The notes beneath the pieces were generated by a model. The model did not search any database, had not been told where the DNA came from, and saw only the letters and a list, made by a program, of their open reading frames with translations. The position numbers were made by a program, and so were the translations under genes. A stretch of 64,000 nucleotides of DNA from contig JAJVDF010000044.1 in assembly GCA_022410635.1 (NCBI GenBank), forward strand, positions 1,942,476 through 2,006,475. Reading direction: 5' to 3'. Position 1 is the stretch's first letter; every line of letters starts with the position of its first letter. The stretch is from Tretioscincus oriximinensis. Its lineage: Eukaryota; Chordata; Lepidosauria; Squamata; Gymnophthalmidae. Shown here in pieces: positions 26,401-34,308 of this stretch.

Positions 26401-29400
26401 AAATCTATGCACCCAGCACNGAGCCACACAGCTTTTGCACTTGTTTTTTCTCCTTGTGCAAATGCAGCCACGGACTACTGAAATACAATAAATACTGACA
26501 ATGAGACAGTACTTGAAAGTAAGAGCAGGGCTTGGTTGTATAAAAAAATGAATTGGAGAATTCCATAATTTTCTAGTTTACTGTGCAGATTTTAAGATGA
26601 ACTAAGTTTGCTTGTTGTAAGCTCTGAAATCTTCAGCTGCACTAGACAGTGTCTGTTATTTGTTCATAGTGGAATCATGCTTTACTGTAGAAAAGAAGAA
26701 GAAGAAGAAGAAGAACAAGAACAAGAAGAACAAGAAGAAGAACAAGAACAAGAACAAGAAGAACAAGAACAAGAAGAACAAGAACAAGAAGAACAAGAAC
26801 AAGAAGAACAAGAAGAACAAGAACAAGAAGAAGAACAAGAAGAAGAACAAGAAGAAGAACAAGAAGAAGAACAAGAAGAAGAACAAGAAGAAGAACAAGA
26901 AGAACAAGAACAAGAACAACTGAGTTCCTATACCCCGCTTTTCTCTCCTTTCAAAGGAACTCAAAGCAGCTTACAAGGGTATTTTTGCCCGGGGCCTTAT
27001 TGTATCTTCCCCACGTATCTACTTGCATTCAGTTGCAATTTCTTGCATTCATGCTTTAGATAGCTGGGTTGGCTAGAGCTACAGGCTAGTGGAAGGCGCT
27101 CACCAGTCCCCACGTCCAACACAGGTCTTTGAAACACCATCTCCCAGATGAGAAACGGCTTCCTTAGTGACTGAGCTATCAGTGCCTGCCGTGTAGTTAA
27201 TACGTGCTTTTCAAAAAATACACATGATTCCTGCTAAATTGACTTGGGTTACTGGAACAGCTAAAAAAGTTCAATATGGGATCCTAACTACAGGTCACCT
27301 CCCTCCCCCCTCCCAACCCCCACCTTGGTCACACTTGTTCCATTTTAATGAATAAACCTATGATTGGGTCTAGTATTTTGATCATCCAGGTTTTTGTATA
27401 ATGTTTGCAATACAGGCATGAGAATACTCTACTGAAACATATAACTATGTTTAATTAAATGTGGAATTTAAAATTTGTTTCCTTATACTGCTTAGGCAGC
27501 AGATCCTAAATAGCCATAAGCAATTACTGGTACTTATTTAAAGCATTTTTATATCACTTGGTTTAAAAAAACTTGGAGCAGCTTGCAAAATGTTAAAAAC
27601 AAGGAAGAACATAGAGCAAAATGCAGCTGTTAAAGCATTTAAAAACTGAGTGGAGTTGAAACAAACCTTCCACTCAAGATATTCCTACTTAAAAAGATAA
27701 ATCTTCAGTTTGTGCCTGTAAGCTGTCAGACAAACCTATTCTGAACTGTTTCCTGAAGCTGANTTCCGCTCCCCTTCTCAGACGCCCGAGTGGCTGGACA
27801 GTGATTCGTGTCAAAAGTGTGACCAGCCGTTCTTTTGGAACTTCAAACAAATGTGGGATAGCAAGAAAATAGGCCTCAGGCAGGTATGTGAACTATATTG
27901 TCGCATTTTATATATTCAGTAGATTCGTCCCAGACCCCAGAGTTCATTTTCCCCCATTTTTATTTTGGCTTACGTGGTACATATTTACATAGATACACAT
28001 ATCATTTAGTCCAGTACAGTACAATTAAATATTCATATCATGGATCATGCTGCAAATATTGTAAGCATTTTTCACTTTCATTCCCTCCACCCACCTCCCC
28101 CTGGAGGAATAGACAACACACTGTTTATAGTTCAGTAACACCATTGATGCTTTAAGGACCAATTTAATAATGTTTAATAATTCATGTCCCCCCCACCTAT
28201 TCTATTCCATATATCTATTTTGACCAATTTCCCATCCACATATTCGGTTTTTCCCTGTTAGTATTTTCCTTGCAATCTAAAAAAATCTATCATTAATTGG
28301 TCTGCCAGATAATGTTGCCAATTACTCAAAGTCCATTTGCTCTTGTTTTTCCACCCTAACGTGATTACTGCATGTGCCGCCATTATCATTTCTTTACATA
28401 TGTATTTGTCTGAATTTGCATTGCATCTTTATCTTGCATTACACAAGTTTCTTTGGTGATTGTCATTCTATATCCTATTATATTTTCAATCCATTGCCAT
28501 ATTGAATGCCAAAATTCCTGGATTTTAAATGCCAACATTCCTGGATTCCAAGACCCTAGGGTGACCAGATGACCCCTTTGAGGAGGGTAAAAACCTGGTT
28601 TTGTGGTTCTTCCCGTTTATTCCTGAGGGGAAAAAATTAAAAAAAAATTTTTTGAAAAAAAANNTTTTTTTGAAAAAAGAAATTCCTCAGCAAAAACTGT
28701 GAGGCACTCCCAAACCGAGTTTCTACCTTCTCCAAAAGGGGTCATCTGGTCAACCTACCAGACCCCAGAGTGATTTCCATAACAGAATTAAATTACGTGA
28801 TGCAAGTTTGCTTCCCGTCTGCGCTTTTAATTACAGCATCATTGCCGGAAATGTGGAAAAGCCGTGTGTGGCAAATGTAGTTCCAAGCGTTCGTCTATCC
28901 CTCTGATGGGCTTTGAATTTGAAGTCAGAGTATGTGACAGTTGCTACGAGTCAATTACAGATGAAGAGTAAGTCACTGTCTCAGGTCTTATTCACAACTT
29001 TCTCCTTTCTTTGTTACCACTTATGCTGCCTGCCTCCCATCCTAGATAACTGTAGTTTCTATGGGGAAACTGATACCATAGCAAACCAAAGATTCAGAAC
29101 ATCCATGGGATTCAGGCATCTCTTTGGCTTGGCCTTTGACTACTGTCCCTTCCTTACTTTTATATGTGGCTGTTTTTAATGTGCTAATTGCGTTTTTATG
29201 GTTAACCACCTGAGGCCTTCAGGTATAGGGCGGGATAGAAATGTAAATAAATAAATGTTATATTCCATCTTTAGTCCACCTTCAGCATAGGAGAACACAA
29301 CAGCAAGGTGTTAGCAATTCTCCTTCCATGTTATACTTTTATAATCCCAAGGTGGCTGTTCTGGGTTAGATAGTGTGGTAGGAAAACTGACAGATTTTTC

Positions 29401-31005
29401 ACTCTGGAAATAGGTCAAAGCTGGGCTAAGCCTTAAGTGTGGGTGGGTCCTAGTTTTTAGTTCCCACAAGGAAAATCAAAGTTAAAAGTCGCTTCTTCCA
29501 TCTGGCCTGTACTTAATTTTTTGTTGATCTTGTTGCCTTTAATTTATGTCTGCAGATGTTTTACCTTTCATTTAATGTTTCTAATTGGTTCTTGTTAACT
29601 GCTGGGAACAGACCTGACGTATGCAACTAAACAGCCTTGCCTTCAACGGCACCTGATAATGTTCCATTGAAATACAAATAAATCCTAGATATCTAACAAG
29701 GGGGATGAGCCTCTTAAGACTAACAGGAAAAGGGTTGTTGAGCTTTTGTAGACAAGTCTACTTCTTCAGATGCTGCAGATGAGAGCCTAAATCAGGCGTC
29801 CACTTTCTTCCTCCTTTGTTCTGGCTCCAGGCGTGCTCCCACAGCCACCTTTCATGACAGCAAACACAATATTGTCCATGTACATTTTGATGCAACACGG
29901 GTTTGGATGTTGACATCTGGAACAGACAAAATTATTAAGGTAANACTACAGTATGGAGTCTTTCCCCCCACTATGGCTATTGCTTTCCTATCTTGACCTG
30001 CAGCTCTCGTCTAGATCCATTGATTGGAAGAAATTAGAGTGGAGTGAAAACTGTTCTGATAAAATTTCTGCCAGATTGGACTTGTATGAAGTTACCATGT
30101 TGTACCTAATGTATCTGAGGGGTTTGGGGGGTTCAGAAGACCCAACACGAACTCTTATCGAAGGGCACATTTGCTGAGGGTTGACTTCAAACATTTCTGT
30201 TTTCCAAGAAGCAATGGGAGTACACATCAGTTGTGCTACTGTGGAATGTAGTAACGCCTTCTGTACATTAAGGTATCTGTCCCATTAATAAGGGATTCCC
30301 TTACCTCTCAAATCAGTCCATTTACCACTTCACTGCTGCTGCTTCTCCCATTATCTGCAAACTTTGTGATAGTCCCGATTGTGGTATAGTCTCCACCAGG
30401 GGTCCTCAAACTTTATATATAGGGGGCCAGTTCACTGTCCCTCAGACCATTGGAGGGCCAGACTATAGTTTNAAAAAACTATGAATAAATTCCTATGAAC
30501 ACTGCACATATCTTATCTGAACCCCATGTGCCTAGAGCTCAGGAAAGAAAGGAGGGAGAGAAGTGGCCGGTGCTGTTGTGGGCCAGATAAATGTCCTTGA
30601 CGGGCCGTATGTGGGCCCCAAACCTTAGTTTGAGGACCCCTGGTCTCCACTCTGAGGTGCGTCAGGCACCTATGCAGTACATGTTCACACCTGGTCAGCG
30701 AAATCAAAATTTCCCTCTCCTTGAAGACGCAGTTATTTTTAATTGTTCTATTTTAGCTGCTTTATGGTCTTTTATTGTGATCCACCCCGATGCATATATG
30801 TTCTGCCCTGTACCCAAAGGTAAGTAAACAAACAAGGAGGCCTTGTAGCACCTTGTAACGAGAAAAATCTAGGCAGCACGAGCTTTCTTGGCCAAGCCCA
30901 CTTCCTCATATGTCCCACCAAGTGTTAGTAAACTGTACTTTATCTCACTTGCGTTTCTTGGTTGCCTTTTAACAGCTATGGGATATGACGCCTGTAGTAT
31001 CCTGA
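10648..31005 (+). CDS. WDFY2: WDFY2, WD repeat and FYVE domain protein 2 (5'-partial, 11 exons in window)
   Basis: The exons are 10648-10715, 12438-12511, 16070-16124, 18824-18974, 20734-20846, 22002-22128, 24263-24368, 27782-27883, 28837-28967, 29831-29939 and 30976-31005. All have AG/GT borders and their phases add up without a break to 354 residues plus TGA, which matches human WDFY2 from about residue 47 to its end at 400. The order is WD40 blades, then a FYVE zinc finger ([19 protein letters not shown]), then a last blade ending [13 protein letters not shown]. The family binds PI3P on early endosomes through FYVE and scaffolds signalling (AKT, PKC-zeta). The choice of WDFY2 over WDFY1 rests on remembered human sequences, chiefly the segment after FYVE and the C-terminus, and on the DHRS12 neighbour. 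The initiator exon (about 46 residues) was not found in the first 10.6 kb and presumably lies before the window. Confidence 0.95.
11266..11345 (+). mobile_element. Short CR1-like LINE fragment
   Basis: Carries the LPEEV..SLDSF..[11 protein letters not shown] coding remnant (cttccagaagaggtgatagc) in the intron before WDFY2 exon 3. Confidence 0.55.
11350..11482. mobile_element. Foldback repeat, family with CACTGAGCCTTATTCTGGG ends
   Basis: Right end gatacaacccagaataaggc followed by tcagtg is roughly the inverse of the left end (cattgaaccgtattctggac). Related copies: 57385-57545, 59655-59795 and 63350-63480. Confidence 0.55.
12438..12511 (+). CDS. WDFY2: WDFY2 exon 3
   Basis: Acceptor ctttcag and donor GTAAGT. 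It encodes [14 protein letters not shown] followed by [11 protein letters not shown], part of WD blade 2. It is 74 nt and ends in phase 0. Confidence 0.93.
12976..13165. mobile_element. Short DNA-transposon-like repeat (family with AGCATGAGCTTTCG core)
   Basis: Begins tcagagaaatagccatgtta and contains agagactaa, gcagcatgagctttc and a reverse partner to its start. Other copies: 820-915 plus 3287-3420 (split by the L1), 19738-19805, 20190-20355, 29686-29785, 30829-30915, 38940-39148, 50327-50430, 52617-52750 and 59805-59900. No coding, so non-autonomous. Confidence 0.6.
13425..13515 (-). mobile_element. SINE tail-end fragment
   Basis: Only the tail-proximal part (tttttataccccgtttttct) of the SINE family at 17026 remains. 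Confidence 0.5.
16070..16124 (+). CDS. WDFY2: WDFY2 exon 4
   Basis: Acceptor attttccag and donor GTAAGA. It encodes [18 protein letters not shown] and ends in phase 1. At 55 nt it is too short to be found by ORF length. Confidence 0.93.
17026..17300 (-). mobile_element. tRNA-derived SINE with (GAA)n tail
   Basis: On the reverse strand: a tRNA-like head with A-box-like tggctcagtcgcttagg and B-box-like gggtttcgaagccctg, then a unique body, and a (TTC)n/(GAA)n tail at 17026-17040. Related copies are at 19345, 23723, 26691, 39155, 48218, 60968 and 62180. Confidence 0.75.
18216..18690 (-). mobile_element. CR1-like LINE 3' end
   Basis: The reverse strand reads [40 protein letters not shown] and [15 protein letters not shown], a CR1-type RT C-terminus, followed by the family's 3' region. 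It ends 134 bp before WDFY2 exon 5. Confidence 0.75.
18824..18974 (+). CDS. WDFY2: WDFY2 exon 5
   Basis: Acceptor ccttttccag and donor GTATCC, a weak donor. It encodes WD blade 3 with the segment [20 protein letters not shown]. It is 151 nt, entering in phase 1 and leaving in phase 2. Confidence 0.93.
19345..19560 (-). mobile_element. tRNA-derived SINE, diverged copy
   Basis: Same body as the copy at 17026 (cttctcacctgaagggattc), short agaagaag tail. Confidence 0.55.
20190..20355. mobile_element. DNA-transposon-like repeat copy
   Basis: cacagccatgttagtgtcgg, actaaggagaaaaagg and catgggctttgctaggcaac mark a diverged member of the AGCATGAGCTTTCG family. Confidence 0.5.
20391..20460. repeat. 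(GAT)n microsatellite
   Basis: About twenty uninterrupted atg/gat triplets ending in gataataatgat, 270 bp upstream of WDFY2 exon 6. Confidence 0.95.
20515..20660 (-). mobile_element. Second SINE family, partial copy
   Basis: Reverse orientation of the same family (natcacccagctggcttcat) just before WDFY2 exon 6. Confidence 0.5.
20734..20846 (+). CDS. WDFY2: WDFY2 exon 6
   Basis: Acceptor ttttttgttcag and donor GTATGG. It encodes [20 protein letters not shown] and on to TTFRGHT (WD blade 4). The splice recreates the Gln codon CA|A and leaves phase 1. Confidence 0.95.
21490..21640. repeat. Degenerate repeat with recurrent GTTATAATGAACAC
   Basis: The motif gttataatgaacac occurs at least twice and shortened forms (gttataatgaaactc, gttataacaggtgaa) nearby. 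It resembles the terminal part of a DNA transposon but is not identified. In the intron before WDFY2 exon 7. Confidence 0.4.
22002..22128 (+). CDS. WDFY2: WDFY2 exon 7
   Basis: Acceptor gttttcaccag and donor GTACAC. It encodes [20 protein letters not shown] and on to the WD dipeptide in IIMWDIGG (WD blade 5). It leaves phase 2. Confidence 0.95.
22409..22480. repeat. Hairpin, 34-bp arms with 4-base loop
   Basis: ttatggcccaaccattttt with taagccttatagag, loop gcat, then ctctataaggctta and the matching arm ending atgggccataa. Arms pair with few mismatches. In the intron before WDFY2 exon 8. Confidence 0.85.
23287..23710. mobile_element. Possible MITE with GGTTGCCATAT ends
   Basis: ggttgccatatgtcctggga at the left and aaatatggcaaccctagc at the right form short terminal inverted repeats around a GC-rich centre. 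An inner short hairpin surrounds 23390. Confidence 0.5.
23723..23985 (-). mobile_element. tRNA-derived SINE, 5' body and head
   Basis: Tail aagaagaataatcaagagga, then the shared body (tcttccccaccagattacgg) and the tRNA-like head. It is in the intron before WDFY2 exon 8. Confidence 0.6.
24263..24368 (+). CDS. WDFY2: WDFY2 exon 8
   Basis: Acceptor cttgttctgcag and donor GTGCAT. It encodes [20 protein letters not shown] and on to [11 protein letters not shown] (WD blade 6). One n falls within a Gly/Asp-rich stretch. It ends in phase 0. Confidence 0.94.
26691..26920. repeat. (GAA/CAA)n microsatellite, about 230 bp
   Basis: Only GAA, CAA and AAG-type triplets, with higher-order units such as gaagaagaacaa repeated in the right half. 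It is open in every frame by composition and is not a gene. Confidence 0.95.
26691..27190 (-). mobile_element. tRNA-derived SINE with a greatly expanded tail
   Basis: The body (26921-27190) is a normal copy of the family. Its tail has grown to about 230 bp of GAA/CAA triplets (26691-26920). Confidence 0.75.
27782..27883 (+). CDS. WDFY2: WDFY2 exon 9 (start of FYVE)
   Basis: Acceptor ccccttctcag and donor GTATGT. It encodes [19 protein letters not shown] and on to KIGLRQ. It carries the WxxD-type PI3P contact and the first zinc-binding Cys pair (CQKC). Exactly 34 codons. Confidence 0.95.
27925..28555 (-). mobile_element. Probable degraded L1-like 3' fragment
   Basis: The reverse strand has the G-rich 3' end (ccacctccccctggagg on +) and layout of the L1 at 922-3267, but no frame survives. 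It lies in the intron between WDFY2 exons 9 and 10. Confidence 0.4.
28560..28754. mobile_element. Foldback (hairpin) repeat, family with TGACCAGATGACCCC ends
   Basis: Left end gtgaccagatgaccccttt and right end aaaggggtcatctggtcaac are inverted repeats, as are the inner cctggttttgtgg-like and ccaaaccgag-like arms. Other copies: 50978-51181, 57549-57699, half copy 49495-49566. No coding. Confidence 0.7.
28837..28967 (+). CDS. WDFY2: WDFY2 exon 10 (core of FYVE)
   Basis: Acceptor ttacag and donor GTAAGT. It encodes [20 protein letters not shown] and on to [14 protein letters not shown], with the remaining zinc ligands and the RVC motif of FYVE. 43 codons plus 2 nt. Confidence 0.96.
29831..29939 (+). 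CDS. WDFY2: WDFY2 exon 11
   Basis: Acceptor ctggctccag and donor GTAA (followed by n). It encodes [20 protein letters not shown] and then [16 protein letters not shown]. The human protein as remembered has Gly where this copy has Val in TRVW. Confidence 0.95.
30976..31005 (+). CDS. WDFY2: WDFY2 exon 12 (terminal coding part)
   Basis: After acceptor ccttttaacag come nine codons, LWDMTPVVS, and TGA at 31003-31005. This equals the human C-terminus as remembered and fixes the end of the gene. Confidence 0.95.
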   Translation, partial: LWDMTPVVS

Positions 31006-31915
31006 TACAGCCACACAACCCAAAGCAACTTGGCACTACTGAAGAAGGGACTCTTAATCCACTGCAGAAGTTATAAGCAAGTTGTGTAATGATGGAGGAA
31101 ATGAGTGGGTACTTTGGGATGGTTTTCAGGTGACGGCCTGGACCCAGAGGAAACACTTGCACCAAATGCTGTACACCTTTGTCCTTGAAATACAGAAGAT
31201 ATATTTTTTAAAACGGATCAATATGCCATCTGGCTGCATTCGGGCCCCTTGGATTTTTCTGGGAAATCTGTATGTCTATGTGCATTTTGTGTTGGGGAAG
31301 AATTCTTTGCAAGGATGAGCAGCCGCCTGCAGTCGTGTGGCTCGAAAGGGGCCAAGGTTCCTCCGTGAGGGTAAAGGGAAACAAACGTTCCCTCTTTCTG
31401 TAGTTGTCTGATAGAAAGTAGCTAAGGGAGAACTGGAGTTGCCGTTAACAAACCAAAGCAGAAGAGGCTGCCCTTGTGTGCCCCTTGTGGAGCCAGGACT
31501 GTGGGACGTGAGGGGGACGGAGGTGTTGGCTAAGCTCAGTCTTCTTCTCCTAGTGCGAAGAGGAATGTTCATTTGCCTCTGGCTGAGCTTGGCTTTCAGC
31601 CCCCAAGCATGACCAGTGAGCAGAGAAAGGGCATCAAACTGAACTCAAGACGAAAAAGCTTGTGGCCAGTGCAAAGAGCACCTGCGACACTTGAGCCTTT
31701 GGGGAAGATGTTGGGAGCGTTGTGGGGACGACGTGAAGCGAACTCTCCTGAATCGGTTCCCACAGGACGCGCGTTTTTAAAGACTGTTCTCTGTCACTGT
31801 TTTTTAATGCTTGTTGTAGCCTGCAAATTAATGTGGCCGATGGCGTGTTTTATTTTGCTGCCTTGTTAAGGCAATTTGTTTCTCCCTCCTCCGAATAAAA
31901 ATATTGAATGGGAAT
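31006..31915 (+). other. WDFY2: WDFY2 3' UTR
   Basis: About 0.9 kb between the WDFY2 stop and the first strong AATAAA. No conserved coding sequence is seen; the open frames here are chance ones in a GC-rich stretch. Confidence 0.6.
31894..31899 (+). terminator. Poly(A) signal AATAAA of WDFY2
   Basis: Canonical hexamer about 890 bp after the stop, followed by a T/G-containing stretch. It is the first good signal in the unique sequence after the last exon. Confidence 0.6.
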
Positions 31916-32097
31916 CGGGGTTTTCTAGAACATCTGGGCTGAGAGTTGCACAGTTTGTTGCTCGAAAGCCATAGTCCAGGGCATTCTGGGGGAAGCAACA
32001 GATTTAAGGTNGTAAATGGTTATTGCTTTCTTAGCGGCTGTTAAGAAAGGTCTCAGGGCGGTTAACAATAATATACCTAGAATACATTAGATATGAG

Positions 32098-32310
32098 GGA
32101 GCCAGATTGGTGCAATGCTCAGTCTCTTGCGGTTTGATTCCACTCTTCCATGAAACCAGCTGGGTGATCTTGAGCCAATCACAATTCTTTAGAACTCTCT
32201 TGGTCCNGCCTACTTCACAGGGTCTCTGTGGTGGAGAAAGCGTCAAAAGCTACGTGTGCTTTGGAGGCAGGGCAGGGTATACGTATAAATATCTAGACCC
32301 CCTTTTTAAT
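32098..32310 (+). mobile_element. Second SINE family, diverged copy
   Basis: Shares the head and the agctgggtgatcttgagcca segment with the copy at 33936. The B box has decayed to ggtttgattcc. Confidence 0.6.
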
Positions 32311-32600
32311 TTTTTTTATTATTTTTAACTGACACAAACAAAAACAAAGATACAAATATAAACAAGGACACATAAGAGCAACCTGCAGATACACTAACAT
32401 AAAGATACCCGATTCCTAACCTCCCTCGCATAGATAGTTCAGCGGGAACAAAGAAAATTATTGTCTAAAAATTATATTGTTTTAGGATCCTCAAGATAGG
32501 ATACTGCAGCCTTAAATTTCTATTTCCAAAAATTCCACTGACAAGAGGTTTGCACCCTTTCATAGTCACAGGACCCTTTAGATTTATCTTTCCAGCCTTT
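32310..32600 (-). mobile_element. Probable L1 3'-end fragment
   Basis: The + strand begins with a T-rich run followed by an A-rich stretch of acaaaaacaaagatacaaat type and then a C-rich part, as in the 3' end of the L1 at 922. No coding remains. Confidence 0.4.
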
Positions 32601-32605
32601 CTCCA

Positions 32606-33085
32606 TAAGAACATAAGAAGAGCCATACTGGATCAGGCCACAGCCCATCAAGTCCAGCATTCTGTGTCACACAGAGGCCCANCAGATGCACCTGGGCAGC
32701 CTGAACAGAGGAAAGCAAAATATGCTGCTCCTGTTCATGACTCCCTGCAAATGGTATTTCAAGAGTCCTGCCTGTTGCTCCATCCCAGAGGCAACATCCA
32801 GACATCCATCCTAGTATCCATTTATACCTTTGGTGTCCATAAACCTGTCTAGTCCTGTCTTGAAACTATCCAAGCTGTTAGCTACCACTACCTCTTCAGG
32901 AAGTAAATTCCACAGGCCGATGACCCTCTGGGTGAAAAAATACTTNCCTTTGTCTGTTCTCACTTTTCTACCCAACAGTTTTAAGGAGTGCCCTCTGGTC
33001 CTTGTGTTGTGTGATAGAGAAAACATTTTTTCTCTATTCACCCTGTCGATCCCATGCATGATTTTGTACACTTCAATCAGAAGTG
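32606..33085 (-). mobile_element. CR1-like LINE 3' end (best copy)
   Basis: The reverse strand encodes [20 protein letters not shown] and [16 protein letters not shown] with only n interruptions, then the 3' region. It lies between the two convergent genes and is the longest open copy of the family here. Confidence 0.8.
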
Positions 33086-33432
33086 TACTCCAGAACTGTG
33101 CGGGTGCCACAAATTCCACTTTGGGTTCCATAGTCTCATCGTTCAGCACTTTGGGGTGTATCTGGATCCCGTTACTGATTGAGCCACTGAAAGACGAGGC
33201 AAATTCTCCCTTCGTTCCTAAGGCCAAGACAGAAAGTAGCTTCCACGGCTGCTAATATTCAAGGACCTGCAGCAAACAGTTTGTTCTTAAAGGACAGAAG
33301 TAGCCACTGTGTGGTGGTGCCAATCACATCAACAGAGGTTTATGCTGGCTGGACGAGACGATTCAAATTTCAGACCAAGAAACTGCAAAAACACTCAGAC
33401 TTGAGGTACCACGAAACATGCAGAATAAGAAA

Positions 33433-34192
33433 TTTATTGTTAATTAATGTTTGACTGATTGATTTCCTTAAAGAAAGAATTAACATGATCATCTTAACTC
33501 TGGGGCTTTAGAAAGCATTTCCCATGCCCTGGTATTTTTTTCCTTTTTTAAAAAACGGGCACCTGAGACCAAATGTGAAATGGTAAATTAAAAAATCCCA
33601 GTTGTATAAACGGCACGATAGCAGGAAAGACATACTGCGAGATCCCTCTGCTCCCAGGGAAAGCTTTTGCAGTCATATAAATACTTAGGATATTTTATGA
33701 TTTGCAATCATTAGAATCATCTGTTAGGTGTGATCTGCATTTAACATTTCCACTTCTGTTTCTCCCAGAAATCCTGTTCCAACAACTATATGGTGCTATT
33801 TACTGGAATGCTGCTATATAGATGCTAAAAATGTGCATCTATATAAAACCTGATCACAGAAGTGAAATTTTGTGTCCTATTGTAGAAACAAACATGTAAG
33901 TTTGATATCCTGTTTCTTTTACACACAGTGACCGTTTGATTGGTGTAGCGGTTAGAGTGTCAGACTCTTATCTGGAGGGAAGCCTCCCNGTTCGATTCTG
34001 CACTCCTCTACATAAGCCAGCTGGGTAACTCTGGGCTAGTTATAGTTCTCTCTCGGCCCCACCTACTTCGCAAAGTATTCGTTGTGAAGAGAAGAACAAG
34101 GTTGTGTCAGCCACTTGAGAAAAGCGGAATGTAAAAGCTGATTTTCTCCTTTTGATATGTTCGGAAAGCTACAAGAATGTATAAATGCCTCA
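33433..34192 (-). other. DHRS12: Putative DHRS12 3' UTR
   Basis: From the stop to a reverse-strand AATAAA (TTTATT at 33433-33438 on +). A tRNA-derived SINE (33936-34145) is embedded. The exact poly(A) site is an inference. Confidence 0.4.
33936..34145 (+). mobile_element. Second tRNA-derived SINE family, with clear A and B boxes
   Basis: A-box-like tggtgtagcggttagagtg and B-box-like gttcgattctgc with the usual spacing, then ataagccagctgggtaactc and a body ending gaaaagcggaatgtaaaagc. It differs in body from the GAA-tailed family. It lies in the presumed DHRS12 3' UTR, antisense to it. Confidence 0.7.
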
Positions 34193-34308
34193 TTAGTTGC
34201 GTTTAAACTTTCGTGAGATCTCTTCGAGAGCCTTCAGCAGCTTCTCCTCATCCCCAGGGGATGCCCTCGTCCGGCCCAGTGGTAAATGGGTTGAAACCGG
34301 CTGCCGAT
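34193..34308 (-). CDS. DHRS12: DHRS12 exon 10 (terminal coding part)
   Basis: Acceptor tctcttttcag. It encodes DRQPVSTHLPLGRTRAS and on to KALEEISRKFKRN, then TAA at 34195-34193. The acidic/basic tail resembles the human C-terminus. Confidence 0.93.

Larger units (their letters stand above)
24369..27781 (+). other. WDFY2 intron 8
   Basis: 3.4 kb. It contains a small hairpin at 25752-25799 (ttttcccacttgct and its inverse) and the SINE with expanded tail. A 192-residue minus-strand open frame at 25730-26308 has no recognisable domain and looks random. Confidence 0.6.

Noticed and set aside
26608..27063. 151-residue Glu/Gln-rich + open frame
   Set aside because: It is the translated GAA/CAA microsatellite of a SINE tail; all frames are open there by composition.
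31508..31606. CTGTGGGACGTG, resembling the LWDM end of WDFY2
   Set aside because: The nearest AG gives the wrong phase; the perfect [13 protein letters not shown] exon at 30976 is the real end.
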